Source: Lachnoclostridium sp. UBA5890 (lineage in GTDB: Bacteria; Bacillota; Clostridia; Lachnospirales; Lachnospiraceae). Taken from it: a stretch of DNA of 16,907 nt. The translations under genes and the position numbers were made by a program. Below are positions 1 to 6,150 of the stretch, piece by piece (within the stretch, counting starts at the first letter, position 1; each line of letters starts with the position of its first letter). The notes under the pieces are model-generated. The model saw only the letters and a program-made list of their open reading frames with translations. It was not told the DNA's origin and did no database searches. The DNA lies in assembly GCA_002431395.1 (NCBI GenBank), contig DJEU01000022.1:6076-22982 (forward strand), in the 5' to 3' direction.

Positions 1-5
1 GAGGG

Positions 6-24
6 GCGTCCTGAATAGTTACTT
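6..24 (+). repeat. Left copy of a 19-bp perfect inverted repeat shared with the right end of the window
   Basis: The 19-mer GCGTCCTGAATAGTTACTT occurs here and, as its exact reverse complement, at 16862-16880. Flanking bases diverge at once on both sides, so only this tip is shared inside the window. Both copies point outward, as terminal repeats would, but the DNA between them is mostly housekeeping genes. A dispersed repeat family is therefore a better reading than the ends of one mobile element. The match is seen directly; its family membership is inference. Confidence 0.85.
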
Positions 25-56
25 TTACTCTAAGTTTACCATGATGTCAGTATATC

Positions 57-168
57 GTGAACTCGCACTTCGTGCTTTCTCGCCGGTTACACCGGCTGTT
101 CACTCAATAATGGCACAAGAAAAACAAATGCCTGCTTTGCAGTCGCTTGTTTTTCTTATGTGCCCATT
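57..168. repeat. Palindrome-rich structured non-coding element (possible REP/MITE-like repeat or structured RNA)
   Basis: Several nested inverted repeats can be seen. GTGAAC (57-62) pairs with GTTCAC (98-103) and encloses two small hairpins, GCAC/GTGC (65-68 with 72-75) and GCCGGT/ACCGGC (82-87 with 91-96). Together they give a three-way-junction fold. A second long hairpin follows: 109-127 pairs with 147-168 with a few bulged bases, and holds a small CTGC/GCAG hairpin (132-142) in its loop. No convincing coding frame or U-tract goes with it. With the 19-nt tip at 6-24 it looks like the end of a dispersed structured repeat. The structure is seen by eye; its nature is inferred. Confidence 0.5.
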
Positions 169-203
169 ATATCATAGAATGGTGTCCCAAAGTATGGACT
201 TGC

Positions 204-245
204 TAAAAAGCTGCCCCGAAAATTTTTTAAAAATTTTTCAAGGCA
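204..245 (-). terminator. Intrinsic terminator of the Rpn-type nuclease gene
   Basis: Read on the minus strand, TGCCTTGAAAA (245-235) pairs with TTTTCGGGGCA (222-212), with two G-U pairs, and the stem is followed by GC and a run of five T (209-205). It lies about 27 nt after the stop codon of the nuclease gene, so it most likely ends that transcript. Confidence 0.6.
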
Positions 246-271
246 ACTTAACTGTTCCCATTTTAATTCAT

Positions 272-1168
272 TTACAGTTTCTTCATTAACTTATGAATGC
301 GTTCTTCCGTCTCCTCACATTCATCTGCAATCTGTGCTACAGATTTGCCTTTGGCAAGTTTTTTAGAGATTTGTGCAAGCAGATTAATTTCCGCTCCTTC
401 CAGGCGGCCTTCTGCGAGCCCCTCTGCACGGCCCTCTGCAAGCCCTTCTGAACGACCTTCGACAAGTGCAGCCTCGCGAGCGCGCTCGCTGGCCTCTCTC
501 ACTTCGAGTTTAATTTTTTGCTCTATTGTCACGAAATTATCCCTCCATTCATCATTACTCTTCACTTCTTCTACTTTTCTTTCGAGACTTTTCGTAAACT
601 CATCAGTTGGCACCGAAGTCTCCAGATAATCCAGGAGATTTCGAAGTTTCTCCGACAATCCATCACGTTTTCCGTGCAGATTAACAAAAATAGTTTTTCT
701 CTTCTCGTCCAAACAAATCGTCGGATCTTCATTGCATCTCATTTCAAACGTATACACACTTTGATCTTTATGAAAAAGATCAAAATCACACAAAAAGATC
801 ACGATCGACTGTTTTAGCTCCTCGTATGTCTCTCCTGTCACAATCTGATGACCATCCATCTCACAATGATAATATCGACTTCGAGGCACCAATTCTCTTG
901 TTTTTGTAAGCTGCATCTCAATGTCGTACATATTGCCTTTGTCATCTTCAGCATAGATATCCAGTCTCGTTCCCTTTTGAAAAATATTATTTTGGATTAC
1001 TTTCTGATTCAGCACAACCTTAAGTTTCACAATGTGCATTCCCAGAATACGCTGCAGCAATTCTCTGCAGTCCTCTTCATCCAGAAAAATAGTACAAAAA
1101 ACAACATCATTCTTAATCTGGATCTTCTCCAGCCATTTTTGGTCATTAACCAAATCTTTTCTTACCAT
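272..1168 (-). CDS. Rpn family recombination-promoting nuclease / putative PD-(D/E)XK transposase-like protein
   Basis: The 298-residue product resembles the Rpn/YhgA-like and 'PD-(D/E)XK nuclease family transposase' proteins, which are common in multiple copies in Clostridia. E. coli Rpn proteins are DNA endonucleases that promote RecA-independent recombination. The nuclease core is visible at about residues 20-130: the acid in GTRLDIYA (D70) and the E-x-Q of YDIEMQLT (E84, Q86). A charged region follows, then a tandem EGR/EGLAEGR repeat (about 237-259), then a C-terminal helical stretch with a helix-turn-helix look (about 262-296). I chose the ATG at 1168 because GGAGGG lies 3 nt upstream (1177-1172). 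An in-frame ATG at 1213 would add a Gly/Pro-rich 15-residue extension but has no ribosome binding site. The gene stands alone with its own promoter and terminator. The family call is firm; the role in this cell is inferred. Confidence 0.85.
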   Translation of the reverse strand: MVRKDLVNDQKWLEKIQIKNDVVFCTIFLDEEDCRELLQRILGMHIVKLKVVLNQKVIQNNIFQKGTRLDIYAEDDKGNMYDIEMQLTKTRELVPRSRYYHCEMDGHQIVTGETYEELKQSIVIFLCDFDLFHKDQSVYTFEMRCNEDPTICLDEKRKTIFVNLHGKRDGLSEKLRNLLDYLETSVPTDEFTKSLERKVEEVKSNDEWRDNFVTIEQKIKLEVREASERAREAALVEGRSEGLAEGRAEGLAEGRLEGAEINLLAQISKKLAKGKSVAQIADECEETEERIHKLMKKL

Positions 1169-1171
1169 ACA

Positions 1172-1208
1172 CCCTCCATTTCCGGGAGGCTTCTGAAATC
1201 CACCTCCC
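1172..1208 (-). promoter_or_regulatory. Possible ribosome-binding-site switch in the Rpn leader
   Basis: On the minus strand the leader carries GGGAGG (1208-1203), then CCTCCC (1189-1184), then the ribosome binding site GGAGGG (1177-1172), 3 nt before the ATG. The central CCTCCC can pair with the upstream GGGAGG (13-nt loop) or with the ribosome binding site (6-nt loop), and these two pairings exclude each other. That could mask or free the translation start. The base complementarity is seen directly; regulation is inference. Confidence 0.4.
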
Positions 1209-1310
1209 TGCATCTCATTCTGTTTTCTATGGGAACATCAGCAGTTTGGCTCTTTTCATTTATGTAAGAAAATAGATATCCTTGAAATGATAGATCTTCT
1301 GCTTGTTGTT

Positions 1311-1339
1311 AGTGTAACACAGTTCACTAGTTTTTGCAA
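1311..1339 (-). promoter_or_regulatory. Sigma-A-type promoter for the Rpn nuclease gene
   Basis: On the minus strand TTGCAA (1339-1334), a 17-nt spacer and TACACT (1316-1311) form a good housekeeping promoter. Transcription would start near 1304, giving an untranslated leader of roughly 135 nt. Confidence 0.55.
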
Positions 1340-1370
1340 GCACAATTTTTTCAAAACCAATTTATAAAGC

Positions 1371-1398
1371 AAAAGAGCCGGATTTCTCCAGCTCCTTT
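1371..1398 (-). terminator. Terminator-like hairpin in the intergenic region
   Basis: GAGCCGGA (1375-1382) pairs with TCCAGCTC (1387-1394) with one mismatch and a 4-nt loop. A-rich and T-rich flanks extend the stem, and in the minus direction it runs into CTTTTGC. No gene that it obviously ends lies next to it. It may insulate the Rpn promoter from upstream transcription or be a relic. The rest of the 387-nt gap (1169-1555) holds the two promoters listed and AT-rich DNA in which I see no gene. Confidence 0.4.
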
Positions 1399-1501
1399 AA
1401 GTATACATCCGCAAACGTATACCCCAATTAATATTTGCATTATACAATATTCGTCCACAAAATTCAAGTTTTATATAACATTTTTCTACTCTTTTCCCGC
1501 C

Positions 1502-1530
1502 TTTACATTCTCCCCTCCCCATGCTATAAT
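1502..1530 (+). promoter_or_regulatory. Strong sigma-A promoter upstream of the YjfB-like gene
   Basis: TTTACA (1502-1507), a 17-nt spacer and a perfect TATAAT (1525-1530) are present. A TG at 1522-1523 makes it an extended -10. It lies 25 nt upstream of the start codon, with a G-rich ribosome binding site (GGGGGG, 1543-1548) between. This is not a sigma-D flagellar promoter, although the product is a motility-family protein. Confidence 0.75.
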
Positions 1531-1555
1531 ATCCTTATCAAAGGGGGGTGTCCTT

Positions 1556-1750
1556 ATGGAGATAAGCGATGGAATGGATATCGCGTCATACGCGATGATG
1601 AACTCACAGCTGCAGATCAGTCAGGGTGTCAGCACGCAGGTGTTGAAAAAGACGATGGATTTGCAGGAAGCACAGGGCTTTCAGCTCGTGCAGATGATGG
1701 AACAGTCGGTAAATCCGGGACTTGGACAAAATATCGACATCCGCATATAA
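1556..1750 (+). CDS. YjfB-like small protein (putative motility protein family)
   Basis: This 64-residue product matches the short YjfB-type family (Pfam 'putative motility protein'). The N-terminus MDIASYAMMNSQLQ, a middle containing VLKKTMDLQE, and an ending of the NPGLGQNIDIRI type are family traits. Members are often controlled with flagellar genes in Bacillus and Clostridia; their molecular role is unknown. The start at 1556 is fixed by the G-rich ribosome binding site at 1543-1548 and a promoter just upstream. Longer in-frame starts would run into the promoter. No signal peptide or membrane segment is visible. It is followed after 1 nt by a long stem-loop and then by the transporter gene on the same strand, with which it may be cotranscribed. 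Confidence 0.8.
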   Translation: MEISDGMDIASYAMMNSQLQISQGVSTQVLKKTMDLQEAQGFQLVQMMEQSVNPGLGQNIDIRI

Positions 1751-1751
1751 A

Positions 1752-1797
1752 GACAATAATATCTTTGCGAAGCAATTCGCAGAGATATTATATTGTC
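1752..1797 (+). promoter_or_regulatory. Long stem-loop between the YjfB-like gene and the transporter gene
   Basis: About 20 base pairs form between 1752-1771 and 1776-1797 around a GCAA tetraloop, with one 2-nt bulge. On the plus strand it is followed by AAAAATAG, not a U-tract, so it is not a standard intrinsic terminator. It starts 1 nt after the stop of the small gene and ends 36 nt before the transporter start. It could protect the 3' end of the short transcript or control read-through into the transporter gene. The structure is clear; the function is inferred. Confidence 0.6.
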
Positions 1798-1833
1798 AAA
1801 AATAGAGAACTTATTATAGGAGAAAACTAAATT

Positions 1834-3309
1834 ATGTCAGGAAGAGAAAAATTCGGCTCAAGGCTCGGATTTATTTTAGTTTCTGCAGGATGCGCCATTG
1901 GAATTGGAAATGTATGGAAATTTCCGTATGTTACCGGAATGTATGGCGGTGCTGCTTTTATTTTATTGTACCTTTTATTTTTGGTAATTCTCGGACTTCC
2001 GATTATGGTCTGCGAATTTACAGTCGGACGTGGAAGCCAGATGGGAATGGGCAAAGCACTCGATAAACTGGAGCCCGCCGGTTCCAAATGGCATCGTTTA
2101 AAATGGATCAGCATACTTGGCAGTTTTCTTTTGATGATGTTTTATACGATGGTAGGCGGATGGATGCTCAACTACGCTTACATGGAAGCCACCGGGAAAT
2201 TTACCGGCATGGACGGTGACGGAGTGGCAGATACTTTCAGTAATATGCTAGGCTCTGCACCGGTTATGACATTTTGGGCGGTAGTCGCCATTGTCATTTC
2301 TTTCGGTGCCTGCGCTTTTGGTCTGCAGAAGGGTGTGGAAAAAGTTACCAAAGTAATGATGCTTCTTCTGCTCCTGTTGATGATCGCACTTGCCGTCAAT
2401 TCTGTATTTTTACCAAATGCGTCTGCCGGCATCCGGTTCTATCTCGTTCCAAATTTTTCATCTGTTGTGGAAAAGGGAATTGGAAATACCGTTTTTGCCG
2501 CAATGTCACAGGCATTTTTCACTTTAAGTCTCGGCATCGGCGCAATGGAAATATTTGGAAGTTATTTAGACCGTAAAAAACGCATTACCGGCGAAGCAGT
2601 GAACATTGTGCTGCTTGATACTTTTGTCGCTTTGATGGCGGGATTTATCATTATTCCGGTCTGCTTTGCATTTGGTGTGCAACCGGATTCCGGACCTTCC
2701 CTTTTATTTATTACGTTGCCAAACTTGTTTAACAGCATGAACGGCGGACGGCTTTGGGGAACTTTGTTTTTCATCTTCATGTCCTTTGCCGCGCTTTCAA
2801 CGATCATTGCTGTGTTTGAAAATATTGTCGCCATGTTTATGGATATGGCAGATTGGGAACGAAAAAAATCCGTTGGCGTAAGTTTTGTATTAATTGCGGT
2901 ACTTTCCCTGCCGGCGATCCTCGGATTCAACCTGCTTGCAGGCTTTCAGCCATTGGGGGCAGGAAGTTCCGTTATGGATCTGGAAGATTTTCTGGTTTCC
3001 TCAAACCTTCTTCCTCTGGGAAGTTTGGTCTTTGTGCTGTTTTGTGTGCGGAAAAACGGATGGGGATTTGAGAATTTTATCAAAGAAGCCAATGAAGGAG
3101 ACGGCATCCGCTTTCCACAATGGATTCGCCTTTATATGCAGTACATTCTGCCACTGATCGTAACATTTATCTATCTAAAAGGCTATTATGATACGTTCAA
3201 AGACAAAGGAACGGCAATGTGTATCGGCTGGATGATCTTTGCCTGCTGTCTTTTAGCAATTATATTTGGGATTGCTTTCTTTACCGGAAAGAAAACAAAA
3301 AAGGCATAA
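1834..3309 (+). CDS. Sodium-dependent transporter, neurotransmitter:sodium symporter (NSS/SNF) family
   Basis: A 491-residue integral membrane protein of the LeuT-fold NSS family, which in bacteria couples sodium entry to uptake of amino acids such as tryptophan, tyrosine or branched-chain residues. The signature first transmembrane segment is plain: GSRLGFILVSAGCAIGIGNVWKFPY (about residues 8-32), with the unwound GxGNVW(K)FPY region that binds substrate and Na+. At least ten further hydrophobic segments follow, ending in a short Lys-rich tail, so the length and topology fit the 11-12-helix bacterial members. The ATG at 1834 follows the ribosome binding site AGGAGA after a short A-rich spacer. 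No strong promoter of its own was found, so read-through from the promoter at 1502 is likely. A bidirectional terminator follows the stop. The substrate cannot be told from sequence alone. Confidence 0.93.
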   Translation: MSGREKFGSRLGFILVSAGCAIGIGNVWKFPYVTGMYGGAAFILLYLLFLVILGLPIMVCEFTVGRGSQMGMGKALDKLEPAGSKWHRLKWISILGSFLLMMFYTMVGGWMLNYAYMEATGKFTGMDGDGVADTFSNMLGSAPVMTFWAVVAIVISFGACAFGLQKGVEKVTKVMMLLLLLLMIALAVNSVFLPNASAGIRFYLVPNFSSVVEKGIGNTVFAAMSQAFFTLSLGIGAMEIFGSYLDRKKRITGEAVNIVLLDTFVALMAGFIIIPVCFAFGVQPDSGPSLLFITLPNLFNSMNGGRLWGTLFFIFMSFAALSTIIAVFENIVAMFMDMADWERKKSVGVSFVLIAVLSLPAILGFNLLAGFQPLGAGSSVMDLEDFLVSSNLLPLGSLVFVLFCVRKNGWGFENFIKEANEGDGIRFPQWIRLYMQYILPLIVTFIYLKGYYDTFKDKGTAMCIGWMIFACCLLAIIFGIAFFTGKKTKKA

Positions 3310-3315
3310 AAATAA

Positions 3316-3353
3316 GGGATGTCGCTTTTCCTGACGGCATCCCCTTTTCTTAT
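3316..3353. terminator. Bidirectional intrinsic terminator between the transporter gene and trxA
   Basis: GGGATGTCG (3316-3324) pairs with CGGCATCCC (3335-3343) in a 9-bp stem with one G-U pair and a 10-nt loop. CTTTTCTTATTT follows on the plus strand, and TTATTTTTATG on the minus strand. It sits between the two convergent stops at 3309 and 3358 and can serve both transcripts. Confidence 0.8.
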
Positions 3354-3357
3354 TTCG

Positions 3358-3681
3358 TCATACTAAATGCGGTTCAATCTGTGCAAGAAGCTCGTCTTTG
3401 GACATCGCTCCGACCGCTTTTGTCACCACTTCTCCTCCTTTAAAAAGGAAAAATGCCGGAATCCCCGCTACTTTGTACTGCTGAGCAAGTTCCATATTTT
3501 CATCGCAGTTGACTTTGCCGACGATAAGTTTGTCCGCAAGTTCCTCGCCAATCTGTTCAATGATCGGTGACATCATGCTGCATGGTCCACACCATACTGC
3601 CCAAAAATCGATCAAAACCGGTTTGTCTGACCGAATTACCTTTTCTTCAAAATTTTCTGCATTGATTTCTATCGCTGCCAT
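3358..3681 (-). CDS. trxA: Thioredoxin
   Basis: A 107-residue single-domain thioredoxin, the cytosolic dithiol-disulfide reductant of ribonucleotide reductase, peroxiredoxins and other oxidised proteins. The active site WAVWCGPC is at residues 27-34 (C31 and C34), preceded by LIDFW. The cis-proline loop reads AGIPAFFLF, with Ala where most thioredoxins have Thr after the proline. The usual C-terminal GAMSKDELLAQI helix is present. The start at 3681 has GGAGGG 7 nt upstream, inside the last codons of dapF, and lies just 2 nt past the dapF stop. trxA is therefore the last gene of the ddl operon and is probably coupled to dapF translation. An upstream in-frame extension to 3813 is only a shadow of dapF. 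Confidence 0.96.
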   Translation of the reverse strand: MAAIEINAENFEEKVIRSDKPVLIDFWAVWCGPCSMMSPIIEQIGEELADKLIVGKVNCDENMELAQQYKVAGIPAFFLFKGGEVVTKAVGAMSKDELLAQIEPHLV

Positions 3682-3683
3682 TG

Positions 3684-4520
3684 TTATTCCCTCCATTCTC
3701 CATGAAATACTTCTACTGCCGGACCTCGCATAACAACATCTCCATTTTCGAGGTAGGTATCGTAAAGCACACCTCCGCGAATCTGTATCGCGATTTCTTC
3801 GCCGCGTGGACAATAGCCATTAAGGACAGCCGCCACGGTGCTGGCACAAGTTCCGGTGCCACAGGAGATCGTCTCTCCGGCTCCGCGCTCCCAAACACGC
3901 ATTTTCAATGTATGCTCATCGATCACTTCGACAAACTCCGTATTGATGCGGTCAGGAAAAAGGGGATGATGTTCAAATTCAGGTCCTATTTTTTCCAGTT
4001 CAAGGGTATCGATTCCCTCGGTAAATACAACACAATGTGGATTGCCCATGGACACGCAAGTGACGGTATATGGCTTATCTCCGACCATGATTTCCTGAGA
4101 AATAAACGTGTCACCTTCTGCTTTTACCGGAATTTCTTTCGGGTCAAGAATTGCTTTTCCCATATTGACTTTCGCATAGGCAGCCTTTCCATTTTCCACT
4201 GTCAGATCAATGGTTTTGATGCCGCTTTTTGTCTCGATCGTCATATGCTCTTTTTTCGCAATATCGTGATCGTAAGCATATTTTGCCACACAACGGATGC
4301 CATTTCCACACATCGCGCCTTCCGTTCCGTCTGCATTGTACATGATCATGCGGCAGTCTGCCACATCCGACGGAGCGATGGCGATCAAACCATCCGAACC
4401 GATCCCAAAATGGCGGTCACTGACACGGATCGCCGCGTCTGAAATATCCGAGATTGTCTCTTCAAACAAATTTACATAAACGTAATCGTTTCCTGTTCCA
4501 TGCATTTTTGTAAATTTCAT
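3684..4520 (-). CDS. dapF: Diaminopimelate epimerase
   Basis: Converts LL- to meso-diaminopimelate, the cross-linking residue of peptidoglycan and direct precursor of lysine. The 278-residue length is normal. The two catalytic cysteines are in place: C71 in MCGNGIRC and C220 in ISCGTGTCAS. The N-terminal FTKMHGTGNDYV, the FGIGSDGL loop and the MGNPHCVVF motif are also typical. The ATG at 4520 overlaps the stop of the DUF1934 gene in an ATGA arrangement, with GGAGGG 6 nt upstream, which indicates translational coupling. It is the third gene of the operon after ddl and the DUF1934 gene, which links two steps of wall precursor supply. Confidence 0.97.
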   Translation of the reverse strand: MKFTKMHGTGNDYVYVNLFEETISDISDAAIRVSDRHFGIGSDGLIAIAPSDVADCRMIMYNADGTEGAMCGNGIRCVAKYAYDHDIAKKEHMTIETKSGIKTIDLTVENGKAAYAKVNMGKAILDPKEIPVKAEGDTFISQEIMVGDKPYTVTCVSMGNPHCVVFTEGIDTLELEKIGPEFEHHPLFPDRINTEFVEVIDEHTLKMRVWERGAGETISCGTGTCASTVAAVLNGYCPRGEEIAIQIRGGVLYDTYLENGDVVMRGPAVEVFHGEWRE

Positions 4521-4957
4521 ACTCGTCCCTCCAATTCTTCCACTTGAATCCTTACATTGCAGTTCGACATGTGTGCCGCATTCACTTCCAATGCGTACTC
4601 GAGTTCCACATGAAATCCATTGTCAAGCTTCCGGTGTTCCAGCCGGTCCGTGTGAATTACGATTTCCAGTTCTCCAAAAGGTGTGGAATAATACGTAAGC
4701 ATGTCCTGATTTTTTACAAATACCATATGCGTCTGTGTACCACCTTCTTTCAGAATTTCAACCTGTCCGTCCCGAATCTTAAGCTGGCTCTGCACCATCT
4801 CACAGTCTTCGCCCTCGACATCATCCATTGCTTCCTCGTATTTTACGATTGTTTCGCCGTTTTCTTCATACATTTCTCCAAAAGAGATCACTTCCAGCGA
4901 ATCCGTCGTGCCATTTTCATGCAGTCCGGCAATCGATATCTTTACATCTTTCTTCAT
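4517..4957 (-). CDS. DUF1934 domain-containing protein (YwiB-like)
   Basis: A 146-residue, largely beta-strand protein of the DUF1934/YwiB family, which has a calycin-like barrel fold in solved members and no established function. Typical traits are the start MKKDVKISI, the alternating strands around EVISFGEMYEENGETIVKYEE, the THMVF strand in mid-protein, and the C-terminal YALEVN stretch with CNVRIQVEELE. The start at 4957 is taken at MKKDV, with an AAGGGA ribosome binding site about 11 nt upstream. A longer frame to 5059 would overlap the end of ddl and looks spurious. The gene lies 32 nt after ddl and overlaps dapF by 4 nt. Its position between two wall-precursor genes is suggestive but not proof of role. 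Confidence 0.8.
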   Translation of the reverse strand: MKKDVKISIAGLHENGTTDSLEVISFGEMYEENGETIVKYEEAMDDVEGEDCEMVQSQLKIRDGQVEILKEGGTQTHMVFVKNQDMLTYYSTPFGELEIVIHTDRLEHRKLDNGFHVELEYALEVNAAHMSNCNVRIQVEELEGRV

Positions 4958-4989
4958 GACTTTATCTTTCCCTTCGTTTCGCCAAATTA

Positions 4990-6045
4990 TTATCGTTCGT
5001 AAGCAGTTTCTACGATACGATCGATCAGTTCCGTGATGGAAAGTCCCATATCTGCCCAAAGCATCGGGTACATACTGATATTGGTAAATCCTGGAAGTGT
5101 GTTGATTTCATTAAACACCACATCATTCGTTTCATTTTCAATAAAGAAATCCACACGGGACAGGCTGAATCCGCTTACCGCTTTAAAAACAGCCACGGCA
5201 TCTTCGCGTACTTTGTCCTTCGATGCCTGTGGAACGGTGTCCGGATCAATGACTGTCTTGGATTCGGAATTATTGTATTTGGCATCGTAATCATAAAATT
5301 CTGCCGCAGCCACAACTTCTCCGACTTTCGATGCTTTCGGGTCGCGGCCGCCGAGAACGGCACATTCCACTTCATGTCCGCAGATCATTTCTTCGATCAA
5401 AACGCGGGTGTCATGTTTTTTGGCAAGTTCCACTGCTGCTTTTAATTCCTCACGGTTTTCTGCTTTGCTGACACCGCAGGAAGAACCAGCATTCGAAGGT
5501 TTTACAAAAACCGGATATCCCAGTTTTTCCTCCACCTCTGCCACCGTGTGATCAAGTTCACTCAGATCCGGCGCGATGTCTGCGACAAATTTTGCCTGAC
5601 GGATTCCCAATTTCTCCACAAAAATCTTCGTGGAAATTTTATCCATACTCACCGAAGAAGAGAGTACACCGCATCCGACATACGGAATGCCTGACATTTC
5701 AAACACACCCTGAATCGTACCGTCTTCTCCAAATTTTCCATGAAGGACCGGAAAAATCACATCGATTTTCTGACGATCATAATGTCCCTCGTCATCACAT
5801 ACATAAATTCCGGAATTTACGGCATCCGGCGAAATAATAGCGGTCTTTTTGCCATCAACCCAGCTGCCATCCTCGATCGCTGCCGCGTCCGGCACATAGA
5901 TCCAATGCCCCTCTTTCGTAATTCCGATCAAATGTATCTCATATTTTTCCGGTGAAAACCCCTTGATAACATTGAGTACGGAATGACATGACACTTCATG
6001 TTCCGAAGATTTTCCACCAAAAATTACTGCAACCTGCTTTTTCAT
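4990..6045 (-). CDS. ddl: D-alanine--D-alanine ligase
   Basis: ATP-grasp enzyme joining two D-alanines for the peptidoglycan stem peptide; 351 residues, normal length. Visible motifs are FGGKSSEHEVS at the N-terminus with the catalytic Glu (E15), the ATP-binding VFVKPSNAGSSCGVSKA, the omega-loop sequence EFYDYDAKY, and EINTLPGFTNISMYPMLW with the Mg-binding Glu and Asn. The Tyr in the omega loop is the form expected for a D-Ala-D-Ala rather than a D-Ala-D-lactate enzyme, so nothing here suggests glycopeptide resistance. The start at 6045 has an AAAGGA ribosome binding site about 10 nt upstream and a promoter at 6089-6117. It is the first gene of a four-gene operon. Confidence 0.97.
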   Translation of the reverse strand: MKKQVAVIFGGKSSEHEVSCHSVLNVIKGFSPEKYEIHLIGITKEGHWIYVPDAAAIEDGSWVDGKKTAIISPDAVNSGIYVCDDEGHYDRQKIDVIFPVLHGKFGEDGTIQGVFEMSGIPYVGCGVLSSSVSMDKISTKIFVEKLGIRQAKFVADIAPDLSELDHTVAEVEEKLGYPVFVKPSNAGSSCGVSKAENREELKAAVELAKKHDTRVLIEEMICGHEVECAVLGGRDPKASKVGEVVAAAEFYDYDAKYNNSESKTVIDPDTVPQASKDKVREDAVAVFKAVSGFSLSRVDFFIENETNDVVFNEINTLPGFTNISMYPMLWADMGLSITELIDRIVETAYER

Positions 6046-6088
6046 ATCTATCCATTCCTTTCGATATTTACCTCAAACTCTCGCTTTT

Positions 6089-6117
6089 ATTGTACTATGA
6101 ATTGTCCGAAACTACAA
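6089..6117 (-). promoter_or_regulatory. Sigma-A promoter of the ddl operon
   Basis: On the minus strand TTGTAG (6117-6112), a 17-nt spacer and TACAAT (6094-6089) lie about 45 nt upstream of the ddl start. No operator was recognised. Confidence 0.6.
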
Positions 6118-6133
6118 GGGGAAAATTTCTCAC

Positions 6134-6150
6134 AAAAAGGAATCCTTTTT
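6134..6150 (-). terminator. Weak A/T-rich terminator-like hairpin after the alanine symporter gene
   Basis: Read on the minus strand, AAAAAGG and CCTTTTT pair around a 3-nt loop immediately after the stop codon of the symporter. The stem is short and AT-rich, so it may end transcription only partly and let some transcripts run into ddl 33 nt beyond. Confidence 0.35.

Noticed and set aside
1169..1213. Upstream start for the Rpn-type gene (15 extra residues)
   Set aside because: There is no ribosome binding site before the ATG at 1213, and the added residues are Gly/Pro-rich with no family match, while GGAGGG stands 3 nt before the ATG at 1168.
1752..1797. Intrinsic terminator after the YjfB-like gene
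   Set aside because: The stem is strong, but an A-run rather than a U-run follows on the coding strand.
3682..3813. N-terminal extension of thioredoxin to 151 residues
   Set aside because: It would overlap the 3' end of dapF out of frame and adds Arg-rich sequence not found in thioredoxins. A good ribosome binding site supports the start at 3681.
3681..4442. 253-codon open frame on the plus strand
   Set aside because: It lies antisense to dapF, whose catalytic motifs are intact. The antisense product has no recognisable domain and no convincing ribosome binding site.
4990..6045. Vancomycin-resistance-type D-Ala-D-Lac ligase
   Set aside because: The omega-loop motif EFYDYDAKY and the overall motifs fit ordinary D-Ala-D-Ala ligases, and no vanH, vanX or vanS-like genes are near.
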